A stretch of 64,000 nt of DNA from Rhodoferax sp. (GTDB lineage Bacteria; Pseudomonadota; Gammaproteobacteria; Burkholderiales; Burkholderiaceae_C): positions 49,892 through 113,891 of the forward strand of contig NZ_JAQURE010000005.1 in the NCBI RefSeq assembly GCF_028715765.1, read 5' to 3'. This document shows, one piece after another, positions 9,588 through 19,446 of this stretch. A program made the translations under genes and the position numbers. Numbering within the stretch: the stretch's first letter is position 1; each line of letters starts with the position of its first letter. Below the pieces are notes generated by a model. It was given only the letters and a program-made list of their open reading frames with translations. It did no database searches and was not told where the DNA came from.

Positions 9588-10499
9588 ATGCTTGCCCGCT
9601 TTTTACGCTTTGCCTACCTGTTCCAGTTCTTGACCGGCACACTTCTGGGCACGTGGGGTGCCATGAATTTGGCTGCCGACTGGGGGGGCTGGGCTTTGGC
9701 CCTGGTGCTGTTGGGTGGCGTGGGTTGGATTTTGGTATGGCAAGCGCTGGGGATTGGCTGGACCATGTGGAGAGCGCGGGTGCATGGGGCTGGCTGGCTG
9801 AACGCGGTGTGGGGCGAATTTGTCGCGGCGGTGCAAGTTTTTGCCCTGCGCCAGCCCTGGGTCACGCGCAACCCTGGCCTTTTGCTGCCCACCAAGCCGC
9901 CTGCGCCGGGTCAAGCCGCGCTGCCCGTGCTGCTGGTGCACGGTTTCATTTGCAACCACCGGTTGTGGGACAAAGTGGCGCCCGCGCTGCGCCAGGCCGG
10001 ACACCCGGTGTTGGCGGTGGATCTGGAGCCACTGTTCACCTCGATTGACGATTACGCCCCCTTGATTGAGCACGCGGGGCAACAGCTGCGCCAGCAAACC
10101 GGCGCCCACCAAGTGGTGCTGGTGGGGCACAGCATGGGTGGCTTGGTGCTGCGCGCCTGGCTGCGCACCTATGGCGCCAACCACGTGGCACGCTTGATCA
10201 CCCTGGGCACCCCGCACCAGGGTACGCAAACGCCGCAATGGGTCAGCACCCCCAATGGCCAACAAATGGCCTGGCACAGCCCCTGGCTGGCACAGCTTGC
10301 CGCCAGCGAAACACCGGCCAAGCGCCAACTCATGCGCCTAGCCTACACGCAGCACGACAACGTAGTCTTTCCCCAGCAAGCCCAACTGCTCGATGGCGCG
10401 CCTGTCACCGTTTTTCAAGGCATGGGGCATGTGCAAATGTGTCTGGACGACAGCGTGATCCGCTGGCTGCTGCAACAAGCCCGTGACGCTAATCAGTAA
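9588..10499 (+). CDS. Membrane-anchored alpha/beta hydrolase, lipase-like
   Basis: A 303-residue hydrolase. Two hydrophobic segments at about residues 5-25 and 28-52 anchor it to the membrane. The oxyanion region is PVLLVHGFICNHRLWDKV near residue 113, the nucleophile elbow is VVLVGHSMGGLVLRAWL near residue 178, and a late His is in GMGHVQMCLDD. The order fits triacylglycerol lipases and PGAP1-like esterases. The start follows GGAAACC closely. No operon partner is clear; the chrA pair starts 79 bases downstream. Confidence 0.82.
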   Translation: MLARFLRFAYLFQFLTGTLLGTWGAMNLAADWGGWALALVLLGGVGWILVWQALGIGWTMWRARVHGAGWLNAVWGEFVAAVQVFALRQPWVTRNPGLLLPTKPPAPGQAALPVLLVHGFICNHRLWDKVAPALRQAGHPVLAVDLEPLFTSIDDYAPLIEHAGQQLRQQTGAHQVVLVGHSMGGLVLRAWLRTYGANHVARLITLGTPHQGTQTPQWVSTPNGQQMAWHSPWLAQLAASETPAKRQLMRLAYTQHDNVVFPQQAQLLDGAPVTVFQGMGHVQMCLDDSVIRWLLQQARDANQ

Positions 10500-10578
10500 G
10501 TTTCATGGACATGGCGCCCCCTCCGGCATGACGCTTACGCTGTGGGCACAACGTGTGGGCTGCCCTCCATAATGGCGC

Positions 10579-11202
10579 ATGGCTTCAACCCCTGCTGAAC
10601 TTACCCCAGTGACACCCCCACCCCAACCTCGCCCGCACAGCTTGCCCGAGCTGTTTTGGGCTTTCACAGCACTCGCCTTGCAGGGCTTTGGCGGCGTACT
10701 GGCCATCACCCAGCGCGAGTTGGTGGACAAGCGGCAATGGCTCACACCGGCGCAGTTCATTGAAGACTGGGCCGTTGCACAGGTACTGCCCGGCCCCAAT
10801 GTGGTGAATTTGGCGCTGATGGTGGGCGACCGCTACTTTGGCGTGCGCGGCGGCATGGTGGCGCTGGCCGGCATGTTGGGCTTTCCGCTGCTGATGGTGC
10901 TGGCGCTGGCAGCGCTGTTTGCCAGCGTGGCGGACTCGCCTCAGGTGCAGGGTGCATTGCGCGGCATGGGTGCGGTAGCCGCCGGCATGATTGTGGCCAC
11001 GGGTCTGAAACTGTTTGCAGCTTTAAAACAAAATGTGCTTGGAGTGCTTGTATGTAATGCGCTGGCAGCTATAACTTTCATATCAATTGCGGTCTTGCGC
11101 TGGCCGCTGCCCTGGGTCTTGCTGGGGCTGGGTAGCCTGGGCAGTGTGTGGGCTTACCGCCAGCTGGGGCAGCTTGACCGCCGGGCGAAAGGCGCGCCAT
11201 GA
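10579..11202 (+). CDS. chrA: Chromate transporter family protein, first half of a pair
   Basis: A 207-residue short-chain CHR protein. The N-terminal cytosolic stretch is followed by LALQGFGGVLAITQRELVDK and AQVLPGPNVVNLALMVGD, the conserved CHR motifs, then about five membrane segments. Short-chain CHR proteins act in pairs to form one CrO4 efflux unit; the second subunit overlaps by four bases (ATGA). Residues about 152-166 (LKQNVLGVLVCNALAA) are encoded by a degenerate copy of the dispersed repeat at 11034-11075. Whether it moves chromate or another anion in this organism is inference. Confidence 0.88.
   Translation: MASTPAELTPVTPPPQPRPHSLPELFWAFTALALQGFGGVLAITQRELVDKRQWLTPAQFIEDWAVAQVLPGPNVVNLALMVGDRYFGVRGGMVALAGMLGFPLLMVLALAALFASVADSPQVQGALRGMGAVAAGMIVATGLKLFAALKQNVLGVLVCNALAAITFISIAVLRWPLPWVLLGLGSLGSVWAYRQLGQLDRRAKGAP
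11034..11075 (-). repeat. Dispersed palindromic repeat, degenerate copy inside chrA
   Basis: Reverse copy reading GTGCTTGTATGTAATGCGCT then GGCAGCTATAA; the AGCTATAA end and the paired GTGCTT/GCGCT core match the other copies. Translated in frame in a membrane segment of the transporter. Confidence 0.5.
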
Positions 11203-11807
11203 CTGCCGCATGGGGTGCGCTGTGGCAGGCGCTGGACTGGCTGGCGCTACTGGGGCAGTTTTTGCTGCTCTCGCTGTTGTCGGTGGGTGGTGCCATCACC
11301 ACCGTGCCCGACATGCACCGCACGCTGGTCAACCAGCACCAGTGGCTGACCGATGCCCAGTTCAATGCCTCGATTGCCCTGGCGCAAGCCGCACCGGGTC
11401 CCAACGTGCTGTTTGTGGCGCTGCTGGGCTGGCACATTGGCTTGAACGCGGCCGCCGGGCTGGGCTCGGCTGGTTTGAGCGGGGTCAGCGCGCTGCTGGG
11501 GGTGGCGGTCACGATGTTGGGCATTTTGCTGCCCAGCACCACACTGACCTTTGTGGCTTCGCGCTGGTGTCATCAAAACCGGGAACGGCGCGGCGTGCGC
11601 GCCTTCAAACAAGGCCTGGCGCCGGTGGTGGTGGCGCTGATGCTGGCCACCGGCTGGATTTTGACCGCAGCCCAGGGCAGCCAGCTGCGCCACTGGCCGC
11701 TGTGGCTGCTGACCGGGGTAGCCGCGCTGCTGGTGTGGCAAACCCGTGTGCATTTGTTGTGGCTGCTCAGTGCCGGCGCGCTGCTGGGGTGGTTTAATTT
11801 GATCTGA
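11199..11807 (+). CDS. chrA: Chromate transporter family protein, second half of a pair
   Basis: A 202-residue partner of the preceding gene with the same topology: LLLSLLSVGGAITTVPDMHR aligns with the FGG region, and ALAQAAPGPNVLFVALLGW with the LPGPN region of the first subunit. The four-base overlap implies coupled translation and a 1:1 heteromer. It is followed after 23 bases by the periplasmic binding protein gene, so all three may be one operon. Confidence 0.87.
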   Translation: MTAAWGALWQALDWLALLGQFLLLSLLSVGGAITTVPDMHRTLVNQHQWLTDAQFNASIALAQAAPGPNVLFVALLGWHIGLNAAAGLGSAGLSGVSALLGVAVTMLGILLPSTTLTFVASRWCHQNRERRGVRAFKQGLAPVVVALMLATGWILTAAQGSQLRHWPLWLLTGVAALLVWQTRVHLLWLLSAGALLGWFNLI

Positions 11808-11830
11808 TTTTTCTTTCTGAGCACTTCACC

Positions 11831-12625
11831 ATGAATTTCCCGCTTTTGAGCCGACTTTTCATCACTTTGGGGCTGCTGCTGGCCACGCCCCTGCTGACCT
11901 GGGCACAAGCCAGCCCGCCCGAGCTGCTGCTGCACTGCGGCATCACCATGGTGCGCCCCATGACCGAGATTGCCAAACAGTTTGAGGCGCAAGAAAACGT
12001 CGTCATTCGCATCGTCCAGGGGGGCTCTGAAGACCTGTACCAGGGTGCCAAACTCAGCGGCCAAGGCGACTGGTATTTGCCTGGCGAGCCTTCTTACCAT
12101 GCCAAGCACCTCAAAGAGGGCCTGTTCGGCAACTTTGTCACCGTGGGTTACAACCAAATGGCATTGATCGTACAAAAAGGCAACCCTAAAAAACTCAAAG
12201 CCGACCCGCGTGAGCTGCTGCGCAAAGACTTGACCGTGATTTTGGGCAACGCCGAGTCCGGCAGCGTGGGCCAAGAAGCCAAAACCGTGCTGGACGGTTT
12301 GGGCATTTACCCCAAGGTGGTGAAATCCGCCGCCTTTTTGTCACCCGACTCGCGTGGCCTGATGAACGCCATGAAAAAAGGTGATGCCGATGCCACCTTG
12401 AGCTGGCGCGCCACCGGCTTGTTTGCCGACAACGCCGTCAAACTTGACGTGATTGACCTCAGCGCCCAGTTTGCCAAGCCGCAAGCGCTGCTGCTGATCC
12501 AGCTCAAAAGCAGCCAACACCCCGAACTGGCCACCAAATTCATGCAGTGGGCAGCGGGTGCGCAAGGGCAAGCCATTTTTGTCAAGCATGGCTTTTTGGA
12601 CAACACCACTCCAGTCACCCGCTGA
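11831..12625 (+). CDS. Periplasmic anion-binding protein (ModA/PstS-like)
   Basis: A 264-residue secreted protein. The signal peptide MNFPLLSRLFITLGLLLATP ends near AQAS at residue 26. The body starts LLLHCGITMVRPMTEIAKQF, a fold entry typical of molybdate/tungstate- or phosphate-type binding proteins. Other matches are VGYNQMALIVQKGNPKKL and ILGNAESGSVGQEAKTVL. No permease or ATPase gene is adjacent. It lies instead 24 bases ahead of a sensor kinase with a large extracytoplasmic domain, so a ligand-presenting role for signalling is plausible. The ligand is not known. Confidence 0.78.
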   Translation: MNFPLLSRLFITLGLLLATPLLTWAQASPPELLLHCGITMVRPMTEIAKQFEAQENVVIRIVQGGSEDLYQGAKLSGQGDWYLPGEPSYHAKHLKEGLFGNFVTVGYNQMALIVQKGNPKKLKADPRELLRKDLTVILGNAESGSVGQEAKTVLDGLGIYPKVVKSAAFLSPDSRGLMNAMKKGDADATLSWRATGLFADNAVKLDVIDLSAQFAKPQALLLIQLKSSQHPELATKFMQWAAGAQGQAIFVKHGFLDNTTPVTR

Positions 12626-12649
12626 GATGCATGGCCTCATGAGCGCACC

Positions 12650-15600
12650 ATGATTTCACCTTCTCTCCCCGACCCACCACGCAAGTCCGCCAGTCTGTCG
12701 CTGAGGCGGCTGGATCGGCCACTGGAGTGGCTTTTTGGCATTTTCTTGCTGTGCCTGGTGCTGGTGTTTGCGCTGCGCGGCTACTTCAACAGCCAAGAGG
12801 CCACCATCAACCAACTCGGCGCCAATGAGCGTGCGCGGCTGTTTGTGGGTGAAGAAGTGGTGCGCAGCATTGGGCTGCTGGAAAAAGACATTTACAGCAT
12901 GGCGCTGACCCAAAACCCGCGCAGTTTTGAGCGGGTGAACCAATCCATTGCGAACCATCTGAGCAAGCTTCAAAATGACCTGGATGTGTTGCAAATGGGT
13001 GGGGTGTCGCGCCGTCAGTTGCAGCTCAATCTGGATGGCAAAGAGCAAATGGTGCGCGAAGCCAGCTACCTGCCGCCCCCAGACGAAACCGGCGTGGTGC
13101 TGGAGCTGGTTGAAATTGCCCCGCAGCTTGCAACCATCCGGCGCAAAGCAGATGACCTGAACCAACTGCTGCAACAGCGCTGGGCCAGCGTGGCGCAAGA
13201 GGATGCCAAGGCCTTCTACCTGTCTTCAGAAGCCTTGGCGCTGCAGCTTAAAACCATTCCGCCGCTGTTTGAGCGACTCAACGAAAACGCCAATCGGCTT
13301 TTTCTGGAAGGTGACCAGCGCCTCAAACTGAAAGAGGCCGAGCTGCAAGGCAAAAGCCAAGAACTCAAGCACATTGAAACCGGCCTGATCTCGCTGGTGG
13401 TGCTGTTGGGGGGCTTGTCTGGGGTGCTGTTCATGCGTCGCCTCACCGCCGCGCTGCGCGCTGCCGAGGTGGCACAAAAAGACACCGAGCAACAACGTGC
13501 CCAAAATGTCACCATGCTCAACACCTTGGGCGATGGCGTGTACGCCACCGACATGCAGGGCAAGGTGACCTTTCTCAACACCTCGGGCGAGCGCATCTTG
13601 GGCTGGTCGGCCGAGCAGCTGCTCGGGCAATCGGCACATGTGGCCGTGCACCACACCCGCCCAGATGGCAGTGCCTTCCCAATGGAACACTGCCCGTTGC
13701 TCAAAGTGTTCACCGAAAGCCTGTCCATTGAGGGCGAAGAGCATTTTGTCGCCCGCAATGGCCGTTTTGTGCCGGTGTCTTACCGCTCCAGCCCGCTGCT
13801 CGATGGCGGCGTGGCGGTGGGCTCGCTGGTGTCTTTCACTGACATCAGTGAACGCATCGAGAGTGAAGCCCGCATTCGCCTGCAACAGGCCGCGCTGGAC
13901 GCAGCGGCCAACATGATCGTCATCACCAACCACGACGGCATCATTGAATATGTCAACCCGGCGTTTTGCAGCATCACCGGCTACGCCGCCCATGAAGTGG
14001 TGGGGCAGCACACCCGCAAACTCAGCTCAGGCCTGCACGACGAAGGCTTTTACCAAAAGATGTGGCAAGCCCTGCTGGCTGGTCAATCCTGGGAGGGCGA
14101 GCTCTCTAACCGGCGCAAAAATGGCGAGGTCTACACCGAGCAAATGACCATCACGCCCATCATCGAGGGCCGCGATATTGCCCACTTTGTGGCCATCAAA
14201 CGCGACATTTCTGAAGAAATACGCACCCGCACCCAGCTCAAGCTGATCGAAGCCGCCATCCAGGACACCAACCAGGGCATTCACATCATGGAGGCCGCAC
14301 CACACGCGCAAGGCCCCATCATCCAGTACATCAACGCCGGTTTTACCCGTATCACCGGTTACAGCGCGCCCGAGGTGCTGGGCCGGCGCGCCGGTTTCAT
14401 GCGCGGGCCAGACACCGACCCCGCCAAACTGGCGCTGATTCAAGACACCATGCGTGACGGTGGCAGCCTGACGGTAGAAATGAGTTACCAGCGCAAAGAC
14501 GGCACACCGTTTGTGGGCGAGTTGCACCTGTCGCCGGTACACACTGACAGTGGCCAGGTCAGCCACTATGTGGGGCTGTTGTCAGACATTGAACTGCGCA
14601 AACAAGCCGAGGCTGCACTGCGCGATGCGCGCGACCAGGCGCTGGAAAACTCGCGCCTGAAGTCTGAGTTTTTGTCCACCATGAGCCATGAAATTCGCAC
14701 GCCCATGAACGGCATCATTGGCATGACCGACCTGCTGCTTGACACCCGGCTGGACGCGCAGCAGCAAGACTTTGCCAACATCGTGCGCGAGTCAGCCCAT
14801 GCGCTGCTGGTGATCATCAACGACATTCTGGATTTCTCCAAAATTGAAGCTGGCAAGCTTGACATTGACATCACCGACTACGCCATCACGCAGCTGGTGC
14901 AAGGCAGCATGGAACTGCTGGGCGCGCGTGCCAAAGAAAAATCGCTTCAGTTCCAAAGCTGGGTAGACCCCAGCCTGCCAGCGCTGCTGCGCGGCGACCC
15001 CACCCGGGTGCGCCAGGTGCTGCTGAACCTGCTCACCAACGCCATCAAGTTCACAGCGCAAGGCCAAGTCGATTTGAAGGTTTCGCGCGTGCCTGGCAAC
15101 CCAGAGATGATGCGGTTTGAGGTGCGCGACACCGGCATTGGCATCACCCCAGCCACACAAGCCCGGTTGTTTCAGTCTTTCACCCAGGCCGACAGCTCCA
15201 CCACCCGCAAATTTGGCGGCACTGGGCTGGGGCTGGCCATTTGCAAGCGCTTGGTCGAGTTGATGGGAGGTGACATTGGCATCCTCAGCGCCGAGGGCGA
15301 AGGCTCTACCTTCTGGTTCACTCTGCCATTAGAAGCCAGCGAACACGCCGTGCCGTCCACCTTGCCCAACGCCCAAGCGTCTGGCACCAACAACATTCCT
15401 CACGAAGCACGCCCGGTCGAGCCTGTAGCCGCCCCGGCCAGCGCAGCCGCCAGCGCCACGCGGGGCTTGATCTTGCTGGCTGAGGACAACCTGATCAACC
15501 AAAAAGTAGCGCAACTCCAGGTGACCAAAATGGGCTATGCGCTGCACATTGTCAACAACGGCCATGAAGCCGTGCAAGCAGTTGAGGCTGCCCTGGCCGG

Positions 15601-16246
15601 ACGTGCCCCAAGTTACGCCGCTGTGCTGATGGACTGCCAGATGCCGGTGCTCGACGGCTTTGAAGCCACCGCCCTGATTCGCGAAGCCGAGCACCAAGGC
15701 GCCCGCGCCCGCCTGCCCATCATTGCCATGACGGCCAACGCCATGCAAGGCGACCGTGAACGCTGCCTGGCGTCCGGCATGGACGACTATCTGAGCAAAC
15801 CGATTCAACCTGATGAACTGCGACGCCTGCTCACGCAATGGGCACTCATGCCCACCGATGCGCCTGCCGCTGTTGTCAGCGTGGTGACCGAGCTGGTGCA
15901 GCCTGAAGCCTTCGCGCTGATCAACATGCCCCACCTCAACGACATTTTTGGCGATGACCCAGAATCACTCCAACGCCTGCTGACGCTGTTCAAACATTCC
16001 ACCAAGGCAGCACTGAAAAAGCTTCAGTCTGCGGTGGCGCAAAACAATGCCACCGAGGTGGCCAGCCTGTCGCACGAGCTCAAAGGCTCTTGCGGCAACA
16101 TGGGCATGGCACGCATGGCGCATCTGGCCAGCGCGCTAGAGCAAGCGGCCACGCAAAGCAACTGGGCAGAAGCCGCCAGCTTGAACCAGCTGCTGGTTCA
16201 GGCTTTTTCCGACACGCTGGCGGCCTGCAGCTTTTTCCAGGCCTGA
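12650..16246 (+). CDS. Hybrid sensor histidine kinase with three PAS domains, receiver and Hpt
   Basis: A 1198-residue sensor. Order: membrane segment near residues 28-46, a helical extracytoplasmic domain to about 245, membrane segment about 246-265, PAS about 285-405, PAS about 410-525, PAS about 530-655, HisKA with phospho-acceptor His680 ([12 protein letters not shown]), HATPase with [11 protein letters not shown] and [14 protein letters not shown], receiver with Asp995 ([13 protein letters not shown]) and Lys in YLSKPI, and an Hpt domain with His1142 ([14 protein letters not shown]). All phosphorelay residues are present. The 24-base spacing to the binding-protein gene suggests a shared signal. 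No response regulator with an output domain is nearby. The end overlaps the rhodanese gene by 49 bases on the other strand. Confidence 0.93.
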   Translation: MISPSLPDPPRKSASLSLRRLDRPLEWLFGIFLLCLVLVFALRGYFNSQEATINQLGANERARLFVGEEVVRSIGLLEKDIYSMALTQNPRSFERVNQSIANHLSKLQNDLDVLQMGGVSRRQLQLNLDGKEQMVREASYLPPPDETGVVLELVEIAPQLATIRRKADDLNQLLQQRWASVAQEDAKAFYLSSEALALQLKTIPPLFERLNENANRLFLEGDQRLKLKEAELQGKSQELKHIETGLISLVVLLGGLSGVLFMRRLTAALRAAEVAQKDTEQQRAQNVTMLNTLGDGVYATDMQGKVTFLNTSGERILGWSAEQLLGQSAHVAVHHTRPDGSAFPMEHCPLLKVFTESLSIEGEEHFVARNGRFVPVSYRSSPLLDGGVAVGSLVSFTDISERIESEARIRLQQAALDAAANMIVITNHDGIIEYVNPAFCSITGYAAHEVVGQHTRKLSSGLHDEGFYQKMWQALLAGQSWEGELSNRRKNGEVYTEQMTITPIIEGRDIAHFVAIKRDISEEIRTRTQLKLIEAAIQDTNQGIHIMEAAPHAQGPIIQYINAGFTRITGYSAPEVLGRRAGFMRGPDTDPAKLALIQDTMRDGGSLTVEMSYQRKDGTPFVGELHLSPVHTDSGQVSHYVGLLSDIELRKQAEAALRDARDQALENSRLKSEFLSTMSHEIRTPMNGIIGMTDLLLDTRLDAQQQDFANIVRESAHALLVIINDILDFSKIEAGKLDIDITDYAITQLVQGSMELLGARAKEKSLQFQSWVDPSLPALLRGDPTRVRQVLLNLLTNAIKFTAQGQVDLKVSRVPGNPEMMRFEVRDTGIGITPATQARLFQSFTQADSSTTRKFGGTGLGLAICKRLVELMGGDIGILSAEGEGSTFWFTLPLEASEHAVPSTLPNAQASGTNNIPHEARPVEPVAAPASAAASATRGLILLAEDNLINQKVAQLQVTKMGYALHIVNNGHEAVQAVEAALAGRAPSYAAVLMDCQMPVLDGFEATALIREAEHQGARARLPIIAMTANAMQGDRERCLASGMDDYLSKPIQPDELRRLLTQWALMPTDAPAAVVSVVTELVQPEAFALINMPHLNDIFGDDPESLQRLLTLFKHSTKAALKKLQSAVAQNNATEVASLSHELKGSCGNMGMARMAHLASALEQAATQSNWAEAASLNQLLVQAFSDTLAACSFFQA

Positions 16247-16650
16247 AACCCCCCCGCCACTGAAAGCGCCTTGGGGTAACCCAGTGACCGCAACAGGGCG
16301 GCAGCGGTCAAGCTGCGTTTGCCGCTGTTGCACACGCACAGCAACAGGTGGTCGCGGTCGTTATGCAACTGATTGATGAGGGTGAAAAACGTTTTGGCGT
16401 CCATTTCTTTGGGCTGACCGGCGTCCAGAATGTCTTGCTCATCTTCGGTCAGGGCATGCCCCAGCATCACTTTGACCTCAAACAGCGGAATGTGCAGAGT
16501 GCCCGGAATGGCACCTTTCATCTCAAGCTCAAAGGTCTGCCGAATGTCAATCAAGGTGGCCAACCCCAAGCGGGCAAGCTCCAGCGCGGTGGGCAGCGTC
16601 ATTTCAAGCAAGGCTGGGTCTTCTGGCAGGTTTTCGGGGGCAGTGGTCAT
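16198..16650 (-). CDS. Rhodanese domain protein
   Basis: A 150-residue single-domain rhodanese (sulfurtransferase). The catalytic Cys is in LLLCVCNSGKRSLTAAALL near residue 108, followed by GGFQAW, the usual end of the domain. The insert between strands is longer than in GlpE-type enzymes. It is transcribed toward the kinase gene and divergent from the sulfite permease and sulfate operon, so a part in handling sulfane sulfur is plausible but unproven. Confidence 0.85.
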   Translation of the reverse strand: MTTAPENLPEDPALLEMTLPTALELARLGLATLIDIRQTFELEMKGAIPGTLHIPLFEVKVMLGHALTEDEQDILDAGQPKEMDAKTFFTLINQLHNDRDHLLLCVCNSGKRSLTAAALLRSLGYPKALSVAGGFQAWKKLQAASVSEKA

Positions 16651-16813
16651 GGGGCAATCTCAATCCAAAAGGTTTCAAAAAAGGTCTCATACGTGAGGTG
16701 TTGAGCAGGATTATCTGTGGAGACTGAGAGCGCCTTCATATGCATTTTTAAACATAAAGTAATCACAAAAAAGTAGTTTGATATCTAACGCATGGGCTTT
16801 ACAGTCCCCATCC

Positions 16814-17605
16814 ATGCATGACATCGCTTTCATTTTTGCTGGTTTTTTTGTAGGCACCGTGGTCGGTCTGACCGGCGTTGGCGGTGGTTCGCTGATGACG
16901 CCGATCCTGATCTTCGTGTTTGGCGTGAAGCCCTACATGGCAGTCGGCACCGACCTGCTGTTTGCCGCCTTCACCAAGCTTGGCGGCACGGTGAAGATGG
17001 CGCGCTCAGGCCTGGTGCCGTGGCGCGTGGTGTTGCAATTGAGCGCCGGCAGCATTCCGGCCGCACTCATCACCCTGTGGATTCTTAAAACCGTCGGCCC
17101 GGCCGATGCCGCCATCGGGCACCTGATGACCACCACCCTGGGTGTGGCCCTGCTGCTGACTGCGGCGGCCACCCTGTACAAGGCGCTGCGCGGCAAAGCC
17201 GCCCCCACACGCATTGCCGTCGGGCAAGAGGCGCAGGCGTTGACCCCGCGCCACTGGAGCCTGCCGCTGCTGTTTGGCGCGCTGATTGGCACGCTGGTGT
17301 CACTCACCTCGGTGGGTGCCGGGGCCATTGGTGTCACGGTGCTGATGGTGTTGTTTCCGCTGCTGCCGCTGCCGCGCATCATTGCCGCCGACATTGCTTA
17401 CGCCGTGCCCTTGACCTTGGTCGCCGGGGCCGGGCACGCCACGCTGGGCTCGGTCAACTGGTCGATGTTGAGCTTGTTGCTTGCCGGGTCGCTCCCCGGC
17501 ATCTGGCTGGGCTCCCACTTCATGACCCGCGTGCCTGAGCGCGTGATTCGCTCCCTGTTGTCGCTGCTGCTGGCTTATGCCGGTACCAAATTGATTGCCA
17601 TTTGA
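16814..17605 (+). CDS. TauE/SafE family sulfite/sulfonate permease
   Basis: A membrane protein of about 263 residues with eight hydrophobic segments and the duplicated TauE signature GTVVGLTGVGGGSLMTPILI near the N-terminus and LVSLTSVGAGAIGVTVLM in the second half. The ATG at 16814 is preferred over an upstream TTG at 16778, because it begins directly before the first membrane helix. It is the first gene of the sulfate assimilation cluster, 11 bases ahead of cysI. It probably exports or takes up sulfite or an organosulfonate. Confidence 0.85.
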   Translation: MHDIAFIFAGFFVGTVVGLTGVGGGSLMTPILIFVFGVKPYMAVGTDLLFAAFTKLGGTVKMARSGLVPWRVVLQLSAGSIPAALITLWILKTVGPADAAIGHLMTTTLGVALLLTAAATLYKALRGKAAPTRIAVGQEAQALTPRHWSLPLLFGALIGTLVSLTSVGAGAIGVTVLMVLFPLLPLPRIIAADIAYAVPLTLVAGAGHATLGSVNWSMLSLLLAGSLPGIWLGSHFMTRVPERVIRSLLSLLLAYAGTKLIAI

Positions 17606-17616
17606 AAAGAACCGCC

Positions 17617-19434
17617 ATGTACCAATACACCGACTTTGACCGCCAATTCATCCAAAGCCGCGCCGCCCAATACCGCGACCAGCTGGAACGCAACTTGAGC
17701 GGTGAGCTCAAAGACGACGAATTCCGCCCGTTGCGCCTGCAAAACGGCTGGTACGTGCAGCGCTACGCCCCGATGCTGCGCGTGGCCGTGCCCTACGGTG
17801 AGTTGTCCAGCCGCCAACTGCGCGTGTTGTCCAAAATTGCCCGCGACTTCGACCAGCCCAGTGCAGCGGTGTACCACCACGCCAGCGCCACCCAGGCCGA
17901 GCTTGGCACACCCCACCTGCCAGTGGGCTACGGCCACTTCAGCACCCGGCAAAACGTGCAGTTCAACTGGATTCCCCTGGATAAAAGCGCCGACGTGATG
18001 GACTTGCTGGCCAAGGTGGACATGCACGGCATCCAGACCAGCGGCAACTGCATTCGCAACATCACCAGCGACGCGCTGGCCGGTATTGCGCCTGACGAGT
18101 CCATCGACCCGCGCCCCTATGCCGAAATCATGCGCCAGTGGAGCACGCTGCACCCCGAGTTTGCGCACCTGCCGCGCAAATTCAAGATTGCCATCACCGG
18201 CGCCGCTGAGGACCGCGCCGCCACCGCCTGGCACGACGTGGGCCTGCACCTGCGCCGCAATGCGCTCGGTCACATTGGCTTCAAGGTGCTGGTGGGCGGT
18301 GGCATGGGCCGCACCCCGGTGATTGCCAGCACCTTGCGCGAATTCTTGCCTTGGGATCAGATCCTGAACTATCTGGAGGCCGTGGTGCGCGTCTACAACC
18401 GCTTTGGCCGCCGCGACAACCTGTACAAGGCACGCATCAAGATTTTGGTCAAAGCCGAAGGCCAGCGCTTCGTCGATGAAGTCGAGGCCGAATACGCCGA
18501 CATCCTCAGCCACGACGGCGCCGCGCACACCATCCCGCCAGCCGAGCTGCACCGGGTTTCCAAGCATTTTGAGCCTCCAGCCCTTATAGAACAATCGCAG
18601 GAAGCTACTCATAAAATAGCATCAGATTTCACCCCCAAAGAAGCCGCCGAGTACCAACGCTGGCTGGCGCAAAACGTACGTGCGCACAAAAACCCGGCCC
18701 TGCGCGCCGTCACCCTGTCGTTCAAGCGCCTGGGCCATGCACCAGGGGACGCCACCGCCGACCAGCTGTGCGCCGCCGCTGACCTGGCTGACGCTTTTAG
18801 CGCGGGCGAGGTGCGCGTGATGCACGAACAAAACCTGCTGCTGCCCTGGGTGCAAGCCGTTGACCTGCCCGCCTTGTGGCTGGCTGCCCGCAACCTGGGT
18901 GTGGCCAAAGCCAATATTGGCTTGCTCACCGACATGATCACCTGCCCCGGTGGTGACCTGTGCGCGCTGGCCAACGCCCGCTCCTTGCCGCTGGCGGCCG
19001 CCATTGCCGAGCGCTATCAGGACCTGGACGAGCTGTTTGACATTGGTCCGATTGACCTGCACATCAGCGGCTGCATGAACTCCTGCGGCCACCACCACAC
19101 CGGCCACATCGGTGTGCTGGGCGTCGACAAAGACGGGCGCGAGTGGTACCAGGTGTCGCTCGGTGGCTCGGACGGCAGCCTGCTCAGTGGTGACGCCGTG
19201 CCGGGCAAAGTGATCGGCCCGTCGTTTGCGGCCAGTGAAGTCAGCGACGTGGTCGAAGCTTTGCTCGACACCTACCGCGCCCAGCGCCAGCCCGGCGAAA
19301 CGTTCATTGCCAGCGTGCGCCGCCTGGGGCTGACGCCTTTCAAAGATGCTGCCAACGCGGTGCGCCACGAAACCCGTGACGGCGGCAAAACGCTGCATGT
19401 GCACCTGGCCAGCGCTGAAGCAGCCACCGATTGA
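17617..19434 (+). CDS. cysI: Sulfite reductase hemoprotein (nitrite/sulfite reductase family)
   Basis: Reduces sulfite to sulfide by six electrons using sirohaem and a [4Fe-4S] cluster. The cluster ligands lie in MITCPGGDLCALANARS and SGCMNSCGHHHTGHIG near residues 445-495. Sirohaem contacts lie in IQTSGNCIRNITSDAL and VGGGMGRTPVIA. The chosen ATG at 17617 removes four residues from the longest frame. About 605 residues. Residues about 319-335 (EPPALIEQSQEATHKIA), in the linker between the two pseudo-repeats, are encoded by a dispersed repeat copy; the reading frame is kept. Confidence 0.93.
   Translation: MYQYTDFDRQFIQSRAAQYRDQLERNLSGELKDDEFRPLRLQNGWYVQRYAPMLRVAVPYGELSSRQLRVLSKIARDFDQPSAAVYHHASATQAELGTPHLPVGYGHFSTRQNVQFNWIPLDKSADVMDLLAKVDMHGIQTSGNCIRNITSDALAGIAPDESIDPRPYAEIMRQWSTLHPEFAHLPRKFKIAITGAAEDRAATAWHDVGLHLRRNALGHIGFKVLVGGGMGRTPVIASTLREFLPWDQILNYLEAVVRVYNRFGRRDNLYKARIKILVKAEGQRFVDEVEAEYADILSHDGAAHTIPPAELHRVSKHFEPPALIEQSQEATHKIASDFTPKEAAEYQRWLAQNVRAHKNPALRAVTLSFKRLGHAPGDATADQLCAAADLADAFSAGEVRVMHEQNLLLPWVQAVDLPALWLAARNLGVAKANIGLLTDMITCPGGDLCALANARSLPLAAAIAERYQDLDELFDIGPIDLHISGCMNSCGHHHTGHIGVLGVDKDGREWYQVSLGGSDGSLLSGDAVPGKVIGPSFAASEVSDVVEALLDTYRAQRQPGETFIASVRRLGLTPFKDAANAVRHETRDGGKTLHVHLASAEAATD
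18571..18620 (-). repeat. Dispersed palindromic repeat, copy inside cysI
   Basis: Reverse copy: GAGCCTCCAGCCCTTATAGA, then ACAATCGCAGGAAGCTACTC, then ATAAAATAGC. Clearly recognisable and located inside an essential enzyme gene without breaking the frame. Confidence 0.8.
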
Positions 19435-19446
19435 GACCCTCCCACC

